The notes beneath the pieces were generated by a model. That model saw nothing but the letters and a program-made list of their open reading frames with translations. It was not told where the DNA came from and did not search any database. A DNA stretch of 64,000 nucleotides from CAVRUD01 sp963849635 (GTDB taxonomy: Bacteria > Chloroflexota > Chloroflexia > Thermomicrobiales > UBA6265): assembly GCA_963849635.1 (NCBI GenBank), contig CAWKIA010000037.1, forward strand, positions 62,001-126,000, written 5' to 3'. The position numbers and the translations under genes were made by a program. Below, one piece after another: positions 10,190 through 19,149 of the stretch. Within the stretch, counting starts at the first letter, position 1; each line of letters opens with the position of its first letter.

Positions 10190-10687
10190 TCACCATCCCA
10201 ACGTGCCGGGTTCACCTTTGAACGGACCGACGACATCGGCGGTGATCCAGCCGCCATAGAAGCCGCCGGGTTGCGGCGTTACCACTTCTCCGTCCACCCG
10301 GCACTCGTCCATTCGTCCTGGATAGAAGGCCACATAGTTCGCCAGCGCTCGAAAGTCGTCGATAGGATCGGGATACGACCACGCGGCCGCTTCTGCACTA
10401 CGCTCACCGACGGTGACGGTCCAATAGATCGCGCCGCCTTTCCATTCACAAAAGGAAGCGCCGGCCGCCCGGCTCAGGACTCCATCCGCGATCTCTTCGG
10501 GCGGAATGTAATAGACCGGAGGATGGCTGGTCTCGAGCACTCGAACGGCCCGCCGCGTATCGACGATAACCTGGCCGTTGAACTCGATCTCGATCCTGCG
10601 ATCCACCTTCTCCAGACGTGGGGGCCGCGGATACTCCCAGGCAGACTCTTGCCCAGGTGCCGGGACGATTCGAGCGGGATCGGGCAC
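10190..10687 (-). CDS. DUF427 domain protein
   Basis: About 165 residues. GTG 10687 is preferred to the upstream ATG at 10756 because CAGGAG sits seven bases before it and the extra 23 residues look unlike the family. Conserved DUF427 features are VRVLETSHPPVYYIP, the CEWKG segment and ANYVAFYPGRMDECRVDGE. The fold is a small beta barrel; its biochemical role is not established. It converges on the DinB-like gene, ending 40 bases from it. Confidence 0.85.
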   Translation of the reverse strand: MPDPARIVPAPGQESAWEYPRPPRLEKVDRRIEIEFNGQVIVDTRRAVRVLETSHPPVYYIPPEEIADGVLSRAAGASFCEWKGGAIYWTVTVGERSAEAAAWSYPDPIDDFRALANYVAFYPGRMDECRVDGEVVTPQPGGFYGGWITADVVGPFKGEPGTLGW

Positions 10688-10851
10688 GTGAAAACTCCTG
10701 GCGCACCGTTGCGGTGAAATGCCGGTGACAAGGAGCGCCGCACGGTGCCAACCCATGATGCGATTCGCACGTTGACCAACGACGCTCCCGCGCCACAGAA
10801 TGGGCGAAACGGCATGGGATGCAGTTTAACGGTTAGCGAGGTCCAGAGCGA

Positions 10852-11988
10852 GTGCGAATCGGGATCAACGCCCAGCTCTTGTCAACCGAACCTGGATACC
10901 GTCAGAGCGGCGTAAGCCGGTATATCGAGCGACTGCTGCTGACGCTGCCGCACGTGATGGCAGACGACGATGAGTTGCTGGTGCTCCGCAGCCGCTCGTT
11001 CGAGGGACCCGGGATGGACGCGCCCATCACCGCCAAGGTCGGCGATCGGGTCAGAAAGCTGTTCGAGCGGCCTGCCCTGCGCACGGGATGGGAGCAGACC
11101 TTCCTGCCGGCGCAGGCATTCCGCCTCGGCGTTGACGTCCTCCACGGCCCCGTCAACGTCGTCCCAATCCTGGCGACCTGCCCACTCGTCGTCACCGTGC
11201 ACGACCTCGCCTACCTGCGCATCCCCGAAGTTGTCCCGGCCCGCCGCCGACAGTACTTCGCCAGGATGACCAGCCTCGCGACCCGGCGGGCGGACCACGT
11301 AATCGCCGTCTCCGAAAGTACAAAGGCGGACATCGTCGAACTGCTCGGCATGAAGCCGGAGCGGATCACCGTCACGCCCCTGGCGGCCGACGAACGCTTC
11401 CGGCCCCTGCCGGAAGACGAGATCGCCGCATTCCGCGCTAGCCAGGGACTTACTAAGCCCTTCATCCTCTATCTGGGGAACATCGAGCCACGGAAGAACC
11501 TGCCGACCCTCCTGCGCGCGTTCGATCGATTAGCGCCAGCGGTCGAGCACGACCTCGTCATCGTCGGCGGCGAGGGCTGGATGATGGAGGAGTTCAACGC
11601 CACCCTCGCCGGCATGACTCAGCGCGACCGGGTGCGGATCCACGGCTTCGCGCCAGTTGAGGACCTCCCGGCCTGGTACAACGCGGCCGACCTGTTCGTC
11701 TTCCCATCGCTCTACGAGGGCTTTGGGTTCCCCCCGCTCGAAGCGATGGCCTGCGGCACGCCGGTGGTGACGTCGAACGTCTCTTCGCTGCCCGAGGTCG
11801 TCGGCGAGGCCGCGTTGACCGTTGCGCCGCTGGACATCGACGCCCTGACCGAGGCGATGGGTCGGATCCTGGGCGACAGCGTTCTGGCTACGTCGCTCTG
11901 GTCTGCGGGCCTCGAACGGGCAGCAACGTTCACCTGGAATCGCACGGCGGCAGGAACGATCACTGCTTATCACGCCGCATTGGCATGA
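10852..11988 (+). CDS. GT4-family glycosyltransferase
   Basis: 378 residues with the GT-B two-domain layout. The N-terminal half starts MRIGINAQLL and holds SGVSRYIERLL; the C-terminal nucleotide-sugar domain has YLGNIEPRKNL, DLFVFPSLYEGFGFPPLEAM (EX7E pair) and CGTPVVTSNVSSLPE. These match retaining family 4 enzymes that add hexoses such as mannose to lipids or polysaccharides from an NDP-sugar. Donor and acceptor cannot be read from sequence. Start GTG 10852. Its stop overlaps the thiL start by four bases (ATGA), so the pair is translationally coupled although unrelated in function. Confidence 0.9.
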   Translation: MRIGINAQLLSTEPGYRQSGVSRYIERLLLTLPHVMADDDELLVLRSRSFEGPGMDAPITAKVGDRVRKLFERPALRTGWEQTFLPAQAFRLGVDVLHGPVNVVPILATCPLVVTVHDLAYLRIPEVVPARRRQYFARMTSLATRRADHVIAVSESTKADIVELLGMKPERITVTPLAADERFRPLPEDEIAAFRASQGLTKPFILYLGNIEPRKNLPTLLRAFDRLAPAVEHDLVIVGGEGWMMEEFNATLAGMTQRDRVRIHGFAPVEDLPAWYNAADLFVFPSLYEGFGFPPLEAMACGTPVVTSNVSSLPEVVGEAALTVAPLDIDALTEAMGRILGDSVLATSLWSAGLERAATFTWNRTAAGTITAYHAALA

Positions 11989-13040
11989 ACGCCAGCGTGA
12001 CCGTTCGCGACGTCGGTGAGTTTGGACTCATCCGGGCTCTCCGCGACGCTCTGCCTGAATCGGTGCGGACTGGCGACCGTCTCACCGTGGCGATCGGCGA
12101 CGACGCGGCGGTCTGGACACCCAAACCCGGAGCGTCGATCGTCGTTACGACGGACAGCTTGATCGAGGACATCCACTTCCGCCTCGCTCCTGGCTGGACC
12201 GATTGGCGGAGCCTTGGCCACAAAGCCCTCGCCGTGAACCTCTCCGATCTGGCGGCGATGGGTGCGACGCCAGGTCTGGCCACCGTGAGCATCGGGCTGC
12301 GCGGCACGGAGCGCGTCGCCGATCTGATCGACCTCTATGAAGGCATGGGCACGCTGGCGAGCCGCTGGAGCTGTCTGATCGCCGGGGGCGATATCGTTGC
12401 TTCGCCGGCCGGATTCAGCCTGCACATCACCGCGATCGGTGAGCTCCAGGGCGAACGCATCCTCCGCCGCGACTCTGCCAAACCTGGGGACGTGGTTGCC
12501 GTTAGCGGCACCCTCGGAGCCGCTGCCGCCGGGCTGGAGATCCTTCAATTGCCACCGGACGATCCCCGGCGCACGGCGACCACCGCCGACCTCCTGGTCG
12601 CCGCTCACCTGCGGCCCTCGCCGCGTCTGGACCTCTCGCCCATCCTGCTCGATGGTGGCGCGACATCCGCGATGGATCTCAGCGACGGTCTCTTCGGCGA
12701 TCTGCCTAAGATCCTCGAAGCCAGCGACGTCGCGGCCCGCATCGATGAAACCGCTATTCCGGTCGCCGCGGCCGTACGCGCCCTCTTCCCGGACCGCTGG
12801 TTTCACCTCGCCACCCGCGGTGGCGAGGACTACGAGCTGCTCTTCACCGCCCCGCCAGATCGGTTCACCGCGATCGCTTCGGCGGCAACCCAGATTCAGG
12901 CAACCGTCACCCCGATCGGGGAGATCGTGGCCAGCACACCGAATCACCCCCGCCTTGAACTCCGGCACCCTGATGGCACGATGTCATCGATCACGTCAGG
13001 AGCGTTCGATCATTTTTCGACGGGAAGTACCCCCACCTAA
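11985..13040 (+). CDS. thiL: Thiamine-monophosphate kinase
   Basis: 351 residues. ThiL phosphorylates thiamine monophosphate to the diphosphate cofactor. Diagnostic segments in order: GEFGLIRALRD, AIGDDAAVW (Mg/ATP site), TTDSLIEDIHFR, GHKALAVNLSDLAAMGATP, GGDIV, and the C-terminal SDGLFGDLPKI and RGGEDYELLFT. All the acidic metal ligands of the family are present. It overlaps the glycosyltransferase gene by four bases. No other thiamine gene is in the window. Confidence 0.95.
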   Translation: MNASVTVRDVGEFGLIRALRDALPESVRTGDRLTVAIGDDAAVWTPKPGASIVVTTDSLIEDIHFRLAPGWTDWRSLGHKALAVNLSDLAAMGATPGLATVSIGLRGTERVADLIDLYEGMGTLASRWSCLIAGGDIVASPAGFSLHITAIGELQGERILRRDSAKPGDVVAVSGTLGAAAAGLEILQLPPDDPRRTATTADLLVAAHLRPSPRLDLSPILLDGGATSAMDLSDGLFGDLPKILEASDVAARIDETAIPVAAAVRALFPDRWFHLATRGGEDYELLFTAPPDRFTAIASAATQIQATVTPIGEIVASTPNHPRLELRHPDGTMSSITSGAFDHFSTGSTPT

Positions 13041-13121
13041 TTGATCCCAGATTTGGGCGGATCGGGAACTGCCCCCGTTATGGCGAAGCGCCGGGGCAAA
13101 TGCATTCGTCGGTCCGTAGAA

Positions 13122-13613
13122 TTAGGATGTTCGATAGCGCGCCCGGCATTCATCGATGACGGCGCGGGCTTCGGCGGCATCGTGCCAGCCCAAGACCTCG
13201 GTGGTTTTCTGTTCGAGCAGTTTGTAGGTGGCGAAGAAGGTTTCGATCTCCTTGGCCCAGTGGTCGCCGACGGCCGCGAGATCGTCGACGTGGGCGTAGC
13301 GCGGATCACCGACCGGCACCGCGACGACCTTAAAGTCGCTCCCCTTCTCGTCGCGCATATCCAGCCCGCCCACCGGCCTTGCTGGTACCAGGCAGCCGGG
13401 GAAGGTCGGCTCCTGAACCAGGACGAGGATGTCGAGGGGATCACCATCCGGCGCTAGCGTATCGGGAATGAACCCGTAGTCGGCCGGATAATGAACGCTG
13501 CTATAGAGCACCCGATCCAAGCGGAAGGTGTGACTGAGGTGGTCATACTCATACTTGTTGCGACTGCCGCGCGGAATCTCGATGAATGCCAGGATTTCGA
13601 CGTTGCTCTCCAA
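13122..13613 (-). CDS. ppa: Family I inorganic pyrophosphatase
   Basis: About 163 residues. The enzyme hydrolyses pyrophosphate to phosphate with Mg2+. Signature residues are IEIPRGSRNKYEYD (substrate Lys/Glu/Tyr), HYPADYGFIPDT and the metal motif DGDPLDILVL. The frame is open up to TTG 13625, but TTG 13613 is preferred: GGAGG lies five bases before it and the shorter N-terminus fits the family. The upstream gene stops at 13626, so the ribosome site is formed almost at that stop and coupling is likely. Confidence 0.95.
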   Translation of the reverse strand: MESNVEILAFIEIPRGSRNKYEYDHLSHTFRLDRVLYSSVHYPADYGFIPDTLAPDGDPLDILVLVQEPTFPGCLVPARPVGGLDMRDEKGSDFKVVAVPVGDPRYAHVDDLAAVGDHWAKEIETFFATYKLLEQKTTEVLGWHDAAEARAVIDECRARYRTS

Positions 13614-13625
13614 GATGTCCTCCAA

Positions 13626-14477
13626 CTACGCAATGATTGTCACCATCCGGAGGACCCGGCAGGCGAGATTAGGATCCCCGGCGATGGCAATCTGCTCAGC
13701 GGCCTTCTCTGGCGCGATGCCCTTGGTGAAGAGCCGCCAGGCAGTGTCCTGATCCATCGTCACGCGGCTTGCCGCGGCCGCTGCTTCCTCCGCCGAGCCC
13801 CGGCCGAGTGTCCACCCAGCGACTTCTCTCGCCGCCAGCCATACATCTCCGGCGTCTCCTGTCACCTCCAACGCCACCGTCGTGCCCGTCGCCGGCCGCT
13901 CAGAGTGCAGAGCAAACGGCAACGCCCGCGCGAATGTATCGAGCACTGGATGGCACCACTGGCGATCGAGTAGTCCAGGTTTGCCGACGGCGTCCCGAAT
14001 GTGCTGCTGGTGGTGCCATTTCTCGGTGTACTCACGGGCAACGTCCATCCAGACTGGCGCCCGTTCTGGACCGGCCCAACTCACCACACCTCCGGGCGCG
14101 CTGAGATCGAGCGTCTTGCGGAATTCGGCGAGTTGATCGCCAACCAGACGCAAGAAGTCGATGATCAGGCGTGGGCTGACCCGCTGGGCGCCCTTCACCC
14201 AACCGTCGTTCTGGGCATTGATGAACGCCAGCAAGACGGCGGGATCGTTGAGATCACCGGTTTCAACTGCCCGCGAGCCGATGAACCCATCTCGATGGCG
14301 CGAGAGGTAGGTCATATCGGTGAACAATAAGTGAAGCGTGACGTCGTGGACGTTCCAGCCGGAGCAGATCGTCGGCTTGCTCCAGTCTTCGGTCGTCAAC
14401 CCCTCAAGTAGTTCGAGCAGCGCTGCCCGCTCTCCGGGAAAGTGCCCAAGCGTATCGATCGGCCCCAATTGCTCCAT
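13626..14477 (-). CDS. Mycothiol-type maleylpyruvate isomerase/DinB-like protein
   Basis: 283 residues. The N-terminal 180 residues match the MDMPI (mycothiol-dependent DinB) domain: LLEGLTTEDWSKPTICSGWNVHDVTLHLL, then EYTEKWHHQQHIRDAVG with clustered histidines. A C-terminal segment WTLGRGSAEEAAAA resembles the MDMPI C-terminal domain. Family members use a thiol cofactor or bind metal, but many are of unknown function. It precedes ppa without a gap on the minus strand. Confidence 0.75.
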   Translation of the reverse strand: MEQLGPIDTLGHFPGERAALLELLEGLTTEDWSKPTICSGWNVHDVTLHLLFTDMTYLSRHRDGFIGSRAVETGDLNDPAVLLAFINAQNDGWVKGAQRVSPRLIIDFLRLVGDQLAEFRKTLDLSAPGGVVSWAGPERAPVWMDVAREYTEKWHHQQHIRDAVGKPGLLDRQWCHPVLDTFARALPFALHSERPATGTTVALEVTGDAGDVWLAAREVAGWTLGRGSAEEAAAAASRVTMDQDTAWRLFTKGIAPEKAAEQIAIAGDPNLACRVLRMVTIIA

Positions 14478-14651
14478 TTGGACACATCCTCCGAAGTCCC
14501 GCTGACGGTCGGCGCGAGTTCCGTAGGCAATGCTACGCGCCCAGTGTGATCCAATCCGAACCCGTCTCCGTCAAAGCTACCGAACAGCCGGGGGCCCAGT
14601 GGCGGGCCGCTACACCTGACCGGTTTGGTGAGTGTACGGAGGAACGGTTAC

Positions 14652-15326
14652 ATGCGCATGGTGCACGAGCGATTGCTGGCAAAGGTTGTCAGCGAACGAG
14701 AGCGAATCATCACCCGGCGAGGACTTCTTACTGGTTCGACCAAGATCGCGGCAGGCAGCGCCCTGGCCCTGGCGCTCGGCGGCGGCTCCCTGCGCGCCCG
14801 GTCCGCCTTCGCCCAGGCCGACCTACGCGACGAGGCGTTCGAGTCCGACCTCGACGTCCTCAACTACGCCCTGACCCTGGAGCACCTCGAGTTCGCCTTC
14901 TACCGTGACGGAGTCGACACGTTCACCTTTGGCAACGATCCATTCGGCATGTCGATCGACACCAACCTGGCCGCCATCCGCGACCATGAGGGCGCCCACG
15001 TCGACACCCTGACCCAGGTCATCACCGATCTGGGCGGCGAGCCGGTTGAGGAACTTGAATACGACTTCGGCTACACCGACGCCGGCACCTTCCTGGCCAC
15101 GGCGGCCGCCCTGGAGAACACCGGCGTGAGCGCCTACGACGGCGCGGGCGCCTCCATCGAGAATCCCGATCTCCTCACCGCGGCCGGGACTATCGTGGCC
15201 ATTGAGGCCCGCCACGCCGCCTACCTCAACCTCGTCCTCGGTGAGATGCCGTTCCCATTCCCGTTCGAGGCCGCCAAGACCCCCGCCGAGATCCTCGAGA
15301 TCGCCGGCCCCTTCATCGTCAGCTAG
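14652..15326 (+). CDS. Tat-exported ferritin-like protein, copy 1
   Basis: About 224 residues from ATG 14652, chosen because GGAGG ends nine bases upstream (the frame is open from TTG 14625). The N-terminus has ITRRGLLTG followed by a hydrophobic Ala/Leu stretch and RSAFAQAD, a classical twin-arginine signal. The mature part is a Ferritin_2-type four-helix bundle with presumed di-metal ligands in LEHLEFAFY, RDHEGAHVDTL, AALENTGVSAYDGA and EARHAAYLNL. Metal or stress function is inferred from the fold only. It is followed 68 bases later by a paralogue that lacks the signal. Confidence 0.85.
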   Translation: MRMVHERLLAKVVSERERIITRRGLLTGSTKIAAGSALALALGGGSLRARSAFAQADLRDEAFESDLDVLNYALTLEHLEFAFYRDGVDTFTFGNDPFGMSIDTNLAAIRDHEGAHVDTLTQVITDLGGEPVEELEYDFGYTDAGTFLATAAALENTGVSAYDGAGASIENPDLLTAAGTIVAIEARHAAYLNLVLGEMPFPFPFEAAKTPAEILEIAGPFIVS

Positions 15327-15394
15327 ATCGGCCCGAGCGCCGGATATCTGGAGGCATCCGCAGTCAGGGATGCACTCGCCAAGGAGCACTATCA

Positions 15395-15973
15395 ATGCTG
15401 AAGCGTATGGTTCGATCCCAGCACCCGTTGGCCGCCGCCCTGCCGTTCGCGCAGGATGAGGAGGAGGCCCCGTTTGCCGACGTCGTCGAAGTCCTCAACT
15501 ACGCCCTGACCCTGGAGCACCTCGAAGCGACCTTCTACCGGATGGGCATGGAGCAGTTCGCGGCGGAGGACTACACCGCGATTGGCTTTCAGGCCAGCGT
15601 GCGCGACTACATCGGCATGATCGCGGAGCACGAGGCCGCCCATGTCGACACCCTCACCGGGGTCGTCTCCGACCTCGATGGCGAGCCAGTCGAGGAAGCC
15701 GAGTACGACTTCGGCTTCACCGATCTCACCAGCTTCCTCGCGACCGCCGCCGCCGTCGAGAACCTGGGTGTTGCCGCCTACGGTGGGGCCGCCCAGTACC
15801 TGATCGAGAACGATGTCCTCCTCACCGCCGCCCTGACGATCCACGGCAACGAGGCCCGGCACGCGGCCTACCTGAACATCCTGACGGGCGCGTCTCCGTT
15901 TCCGAACGCCTTCGATAACGCGCTCGCCCCTGCCGAGGTCCTAGAGACCGCAACGCCATTCATTGTCGGCTAG
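15395..15973 (+). CDS. Ferritin-like protein, copy 2, without full export signal
   Basis: 192 residues, clearly a duplicate of the preceding gene: shared DVLNYALTLEHLE-like, HEAAHVDTLT, GEPVEEAEYDFGFTD and GNEARHAAYLNI segments with all four ligand helices. The N-terminus is short (MLKRMVRSQHPLAAALPFAQDEEE), keeps a FAQD-like cleavage remnant but has no RR-hydrophobic segment. AAGGAG lies eight bases before ATG 15395, so expression is expected. Either it is cytoplasmic, or the true start is damaged. Confidence 0.85.
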   Translation: MLKRMVRSQHPLAAALPFAQDEEEAPFADVVEVLNYALTLEHLEATFYRMGMEQFAAEDYTAIGFQASVRDYIGMIAEHEAAHVDTLTGVVSDLDGEPVEEAEYDFGFTDLTSFLATAAAVENLGVAAYGGAAQYLIENDVLLTAALTIHGNEARHAAYLNILTGASPFPNAFDNALAPAEVLETATPFIVG

Positions 15974-16180
15974 GCAAATCGGCCGACGTTCGTCGTTCCT
16001 TCGCCTGGTCGGGGCATCTCATCGGTGGCCCGCGACGAGACCCTAACGCTGGGCGCCGGACTCTGCCCAGGTACGAGCGACTTACCCTGGGCTGATTCGT
16101 CGTCATCGCCAGGACCGGCACGCGCACCCCACGCTCGACCATCCCCAGCGAGCCGGTCTCTTGCTCTTCGTCTCCGAACC

Positions 16181-16215
16181 GCGACGGCGGGCGCCGGCCT
16201 GGCGCCCGCCGTCGC
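16181..16215 (+). terminator. 15-bp perfect hairpin, terminator-like
   Basis: Arms at 16181-16195 and 16201-16215 pair perfectly (GCGACGGCGGGCGCC and its reverse complement) around a five-base loop. It is followed by CTTCTC rather than a strong T run. It lies after the ferritin-like pair and only 26 bases before the methyltransferase ATG, so it could be a weak terminator or a leader structure. Confidence 0.55.
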
Positions 16216-16241
16216 CTTCTCACACGGGAGTCCTCTCGGTC

Positions 16242-17084
16242 ATGAGTCTCACCACAGGAAGCCGATCGACCTACGCGCTCCCCGCCACCGACCGGGAACG
16301 CCAACGCTTGACGAGTCAGGCCGACATGGTTCGCCCGTTCACGCAGCGGCTGCTTGTCGACGCTGGAATCACGACAGGAATGCGGGTCCTGGACCTCGGC
16401 TGCGGGGTGGGCGATGTCTCGCTCATTTTGGCGGAATTGGTCGGTCCAGACGGTGAGGTCGTCGGCGTCGACCGCGATACTCGCAGCCTCGAGGTTGCCC
16501 GGAGCCGCACGGAAGGGAACTCCCACATCTCATTCGTCGAGGGGAGTCTGGAAGACCTCACCTTCGAGGGTGCATTTGACGCTTGCGTCGGCCGGCACAT
16601 CCTCATGCACCTGCCCGACCCTATCGCCGCCATCCAGAAGGCGGCGCGGAGCGTCCGCCCGGGCGGGATCGTCGCCTTCCAGGACACCGACCTCACCTGG
16701 CCGACGCCGACGGTTTGGCCGGAGTCGCCGCTGGCGGTCCGACTCGCGGATGCAATCGATCGGGTCGTCCCGCTCACGGGGATTGAACGGCACATGGGGT
16801 ACCGGTATCGCTCGTTTTTCCTGGCGGCCGGTTTGGGGGAGCCTGAACTACGGATGGACGCCGTGCTCGGCGGAGGGCCGGATTTCCCTGGCTACCACGT
16901 CTTCGCGGAAACCGTCCGCAGCCTCCTGCCGGTGATGGAGCAATTCGAGGTCGCGACCGCGGCCGAGTTCGATATCGAGACCCTCGCCGAGCGACTGCGG
17001 GACGAGGTGGTCGCGAACGATGGGGTGTTTGCCTACACGCCGATGGCGGGAGCCTGGACTCGCACCGCGCAAGACCCGCGCTAA
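16242..17084 (+). CDS. SAM-dependent methyltransferase
   Basis: About 280 residues from ATG 16242 (MSLTTGSRS); an upstream extension to 16161 is open but crosses the hairpin and looks non-coding. Class I Rossmann motifs: VLDLGCGVGDVSLI (motif I), GVDRDTRSLEVAR (motif II acidic end) and SVRPGGIVAFQD. The C-terminal half resembles generic Methyltransf_11/25-type small-molecule or lipid methylases. Substrate unknown. It converges with dapB across a strong terminator. Confidence 0.85.
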   Translation: MSLTTGSRSTYALPATDRERQRLTSQADMVRPFTQRLLVDAGITTGMRVLDLGCGVGDVSLILAELVGPDGEVVGVDRDTRSLEVARSRTEGNSHISFVEGSLEDLTFEGAFDACVGRHILMHLPDPIAAIQKAARSVRPGGIVAFQDTDLTWPTPTVWPESPLAVRLADAIDRVVPLTGIERHMGYRYRSFFLAAGLGEPELRMDAVLGGGPDFPGYHVFAETVRSLLPVMEQFEVATAAEFDIETLAERLRDEVVANDGVFAYTPMAGAWTRTAQDPR

Positions 17085-17201
17085 ACAACTTTGCTGAAGT
17101 CGATCGTAGCCCAGACTGAACCCCACCTTAGATCACAACCGGATGCTGCTGTGCGGCGGCATCCGGGGTCCCTCCCCCGGGTTTCGGCCACCCAGGGGAA
17201 C

Positions 17202-17250
17202 CCGGAGCGCCGGGGTGACGAAGTCGTCACCCCGGCGCTCCGGCTGTTTT
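17202..17250. terminator. Strong bidirectional hairpin between convergent genes
   Basis: Arms 17202-17221 and 17224-17243 form a perfect 20-bp stem (CCGGAGCGCCGGGGTGACGA and its complement) with a two-base centre. TGTTTT follows on the plus strand. It separates the methyltransferase gene (plus) from dapB (minus) and would serve both if the minus strand tolerates the lack of a T run. Confidence 0.75.
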
Positions 17251-17266
17251 CGGCCGGAAGCGGTTG

Positions 17267-17994
17267 TTACGCCAGAAGGTCGGTCATGCCGTACAGACCG
17301 GGCGGACGACCGACCAACCACCGCGCGGCCCGTAGCGCTCCCAGGGCGTATGGCCGCCGGCTGAAGGCGCGATGGGAGATCCGGATCTCTTCGCCGGCGT
17401 CGGCCAGGATCACCGAATGCTCCCCCGGGTTCCCCCCGGCCCGGACCGCGTGAATGCCAATCTCTTCCGGCTGGCGAGGCGCATGACCGGACCGGCCATG
17501 GACCGTCAACGGGTCGGCATGAATCTGAGCGGACCGGATAGCTTCGAGGAGCGCCAGGGCGGTACCCGAAGGCGCATCGACCTTGTGCCGGTGGTGGGTT
17601 TCGACGATCTCGATGTCGAACCCATCGAGGGCCGCGACGAGATCAGGCAACACCCTGACAAGCGCGGCGATTCCGACACTCAGATTGCGCGCGGCAAAGA
17701 CGGGAATCCGCTCCGCGGCCAGGGCAAGTCGCTCGGATTGGACCCGCATCGAGCCCGGTCGTGCCGGTGACGAACGGAATCTCCCGCCTCGGCGCAGCAC
17801 TCCGCGAAGGCGACCGTCGCATCCGGCCGGGTGACATCGATCATGACATCCACCAGCGGTAGCAGGTCATCGAGCGACCCGTCGGAACGCGACACGCCGC
17901 CAGCAACCGCTACGTTGGGATCATCCGCGGCAGTCGCGACGATCTCCCGGCCGAGGCGTCCTGTTATTCCGGCAATGCCGATGCGAACGGTCAT
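17267..17994 (-). CDS. dapB: 4-hydroxy-tetrahydrodipicolinate reductase, two frameshifts
   Basis: DapB reduces the dapA product in the lysine/diaminopimelate pathway. It is read in three pieces. Frame 1 from ATG 17994: MTVRIGIAGITGRLGREIV (NADPH site) to FAECCAEAG. Frame 2: IPFVTGTTGLDA. Frame 3: RVQSERLALAAERIPVFA, NLSVGI, the catalytic segment ETHHRHKVDAPSGTAL and R-H-A-F-S-R. Single extra bases near 17780-17785 and 17742-17745 explain both breaks; taking them out gives an ordinary protein of about 241 residues. The ATG overlaps the dapA stop (ATGA), so dapA-dapB is an operon under the T-box leader. Confidence 0.9.
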
Positions 17995-18887
17995 GCCGCC
18001 AGCGCCTCGCGGCCAGTCCACTCAGCCAGCACCGACTCCAGGATGGCCAAGTTTCCGGCCGACATCGGGGTTAATGGCAGGCGAACCTCGCCGGAACAGA
18101 TACCAAGTATCCCGGCGGCGGTCTTGACGGCGATCGGGTTGTTGTCCAGGAACATCGCCCGGCAGAGCGGCAACAACCGCCGGTGCAGCTCCCGCGCCCG
18201 CTCGAACTCGCCGGCGAGCGCCGCTGTGGTGAGCGCGCTCATCGCCTCAGGGACAATGTTGCTGGCGACCGAGATGACTCCCTGACCGCCCACCGCGATG
18301 ATCGGCAGGGTCAGCGAGTCGTCGCCGGAAAGCACGGCAAACCCTTCCGGCGCCGATGCCACGATCTCCGAGCAGGCATCGAGCGAACCGCTCGCCTCCT
18401 TGACCGCGACGATCCCCGGGACCTGCGCCAGCCGGATGATTGTCTCCGGCAGGATGTTGACTCCAGTTCGCCCAGGCACGTTGTAGAGCACGATCGGCAG
18501 AGCGACGCTCTCCGCCAGGTGGGCGAAGTGGCGGAACAGCCCTTCCTGGGTCGGCTTGTTGTAGTAGGGGGCCACCACGAGCGCGCCGTCCGCGCCCAGC
18601 TCGCGCGCCCGGCGGGTGCGCGAGACCACATGGGAAGTGTCGTTACCGCCGGTGCCGGCGATGACTGGCACCCGGCCGCGAGCCTGCTCGACGACGATCG
18701 CGATGACGCGGTCCTGCTCAGCTTCGGACAGGGTGGGCGTCTCGCCGGTGGTGCCGCACGGCACCAGGCCGGAGATCCCGCCGGCAATCTGCGCCTCCAC
18801 CAGTGAACGGAGGGCGGGTTCGTCGATCTGAGTGGCATCTCCGGCTCGAAACGGGGTGATGAGAGCGGTGAAGGTTCCGCGAATCAT
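17991..18887 (-). CDS. dapA: 4-hydroxy-tetrahydrodipicolinate synthase
   Basis: 298 residues. Condenses pyruvate and aspartate semialdehyde, the committed step to diaminopimelate and lysine. Catalytic residues are in place: Thr46-Thr47 in CGTTGET, Tyr135 in LYNVPGRTG and Schiff-base Lys163 in AVKEASG. Start ATG 18887 has AGGAGC eight bases upstream; the longer open frame to 19316 runs through the T-box leader and is not coding. The leader and promoter at 19150-19533 predict control by uncharged tRNA-Lys. Confidence 0.96.
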   Translation of the reverse strand: MIRGTFTALITPFRAGDATQIDEPALRSLVEAQIAGGISGLVPCGTTGETPTLSEAEQDRVIAIVVEQARGRVPVIAGTGGNDTSHVVSRTRRARELGADGALVVAPYYNKPTQEGLFRHFAHLAESVALPIVLYNVPGRTGVNILPETIIRLAQVPGIVAVKEASGSLDACSEIVASAPEGFAVLSGDDSLTLPIIAVGGQGVISVASNIVPEAMSALTTAALAGEFERARELHRRLLPLCRAMFLDNNPIAVKTAAGILGICSGEVRLPLTPMSAGNLAILESVLAEWTGREALAA

Positions 18888-19149
18888 GACCAATGCTCCT
18901 GCTTCCGCGCAAACGCGCGTTCTATCTCCAACCAACCGAAAAGCGCTGGGACAGAGGTGTGCTGGAGGGGCGCCAACCTGAAACCTGCTGGGCAGGCGGC
19001 TGGCGCCTAGGGCTTGGCCCGGAGGGGGAGAGCAGAAGCGTGCATCTGGTGGGTCGACGTGATTCGACGGGTCATCGACGTTCCCCGAAGTCGGTCGCTG
19101 GCTAACGTGCCAACTGACGCGGAGACACCCGTTCCGGGATTGCAGGCAC
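18888..19149 (-). other. Long 5' untranslated stretch between T-box terminator and dapA
   Basis: About 260 bases between the leader terminator and the dapA ATG. In most T-box genes the coding region starts soon after the terminator. The minus frame is open but shows no motif or ribosome site before AGGAGC at the dapA start. It holds short GC palindromes (for example CGCGCGTTTGCGCG near 18909) but nothing I recognise. Confidence 0.4.
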
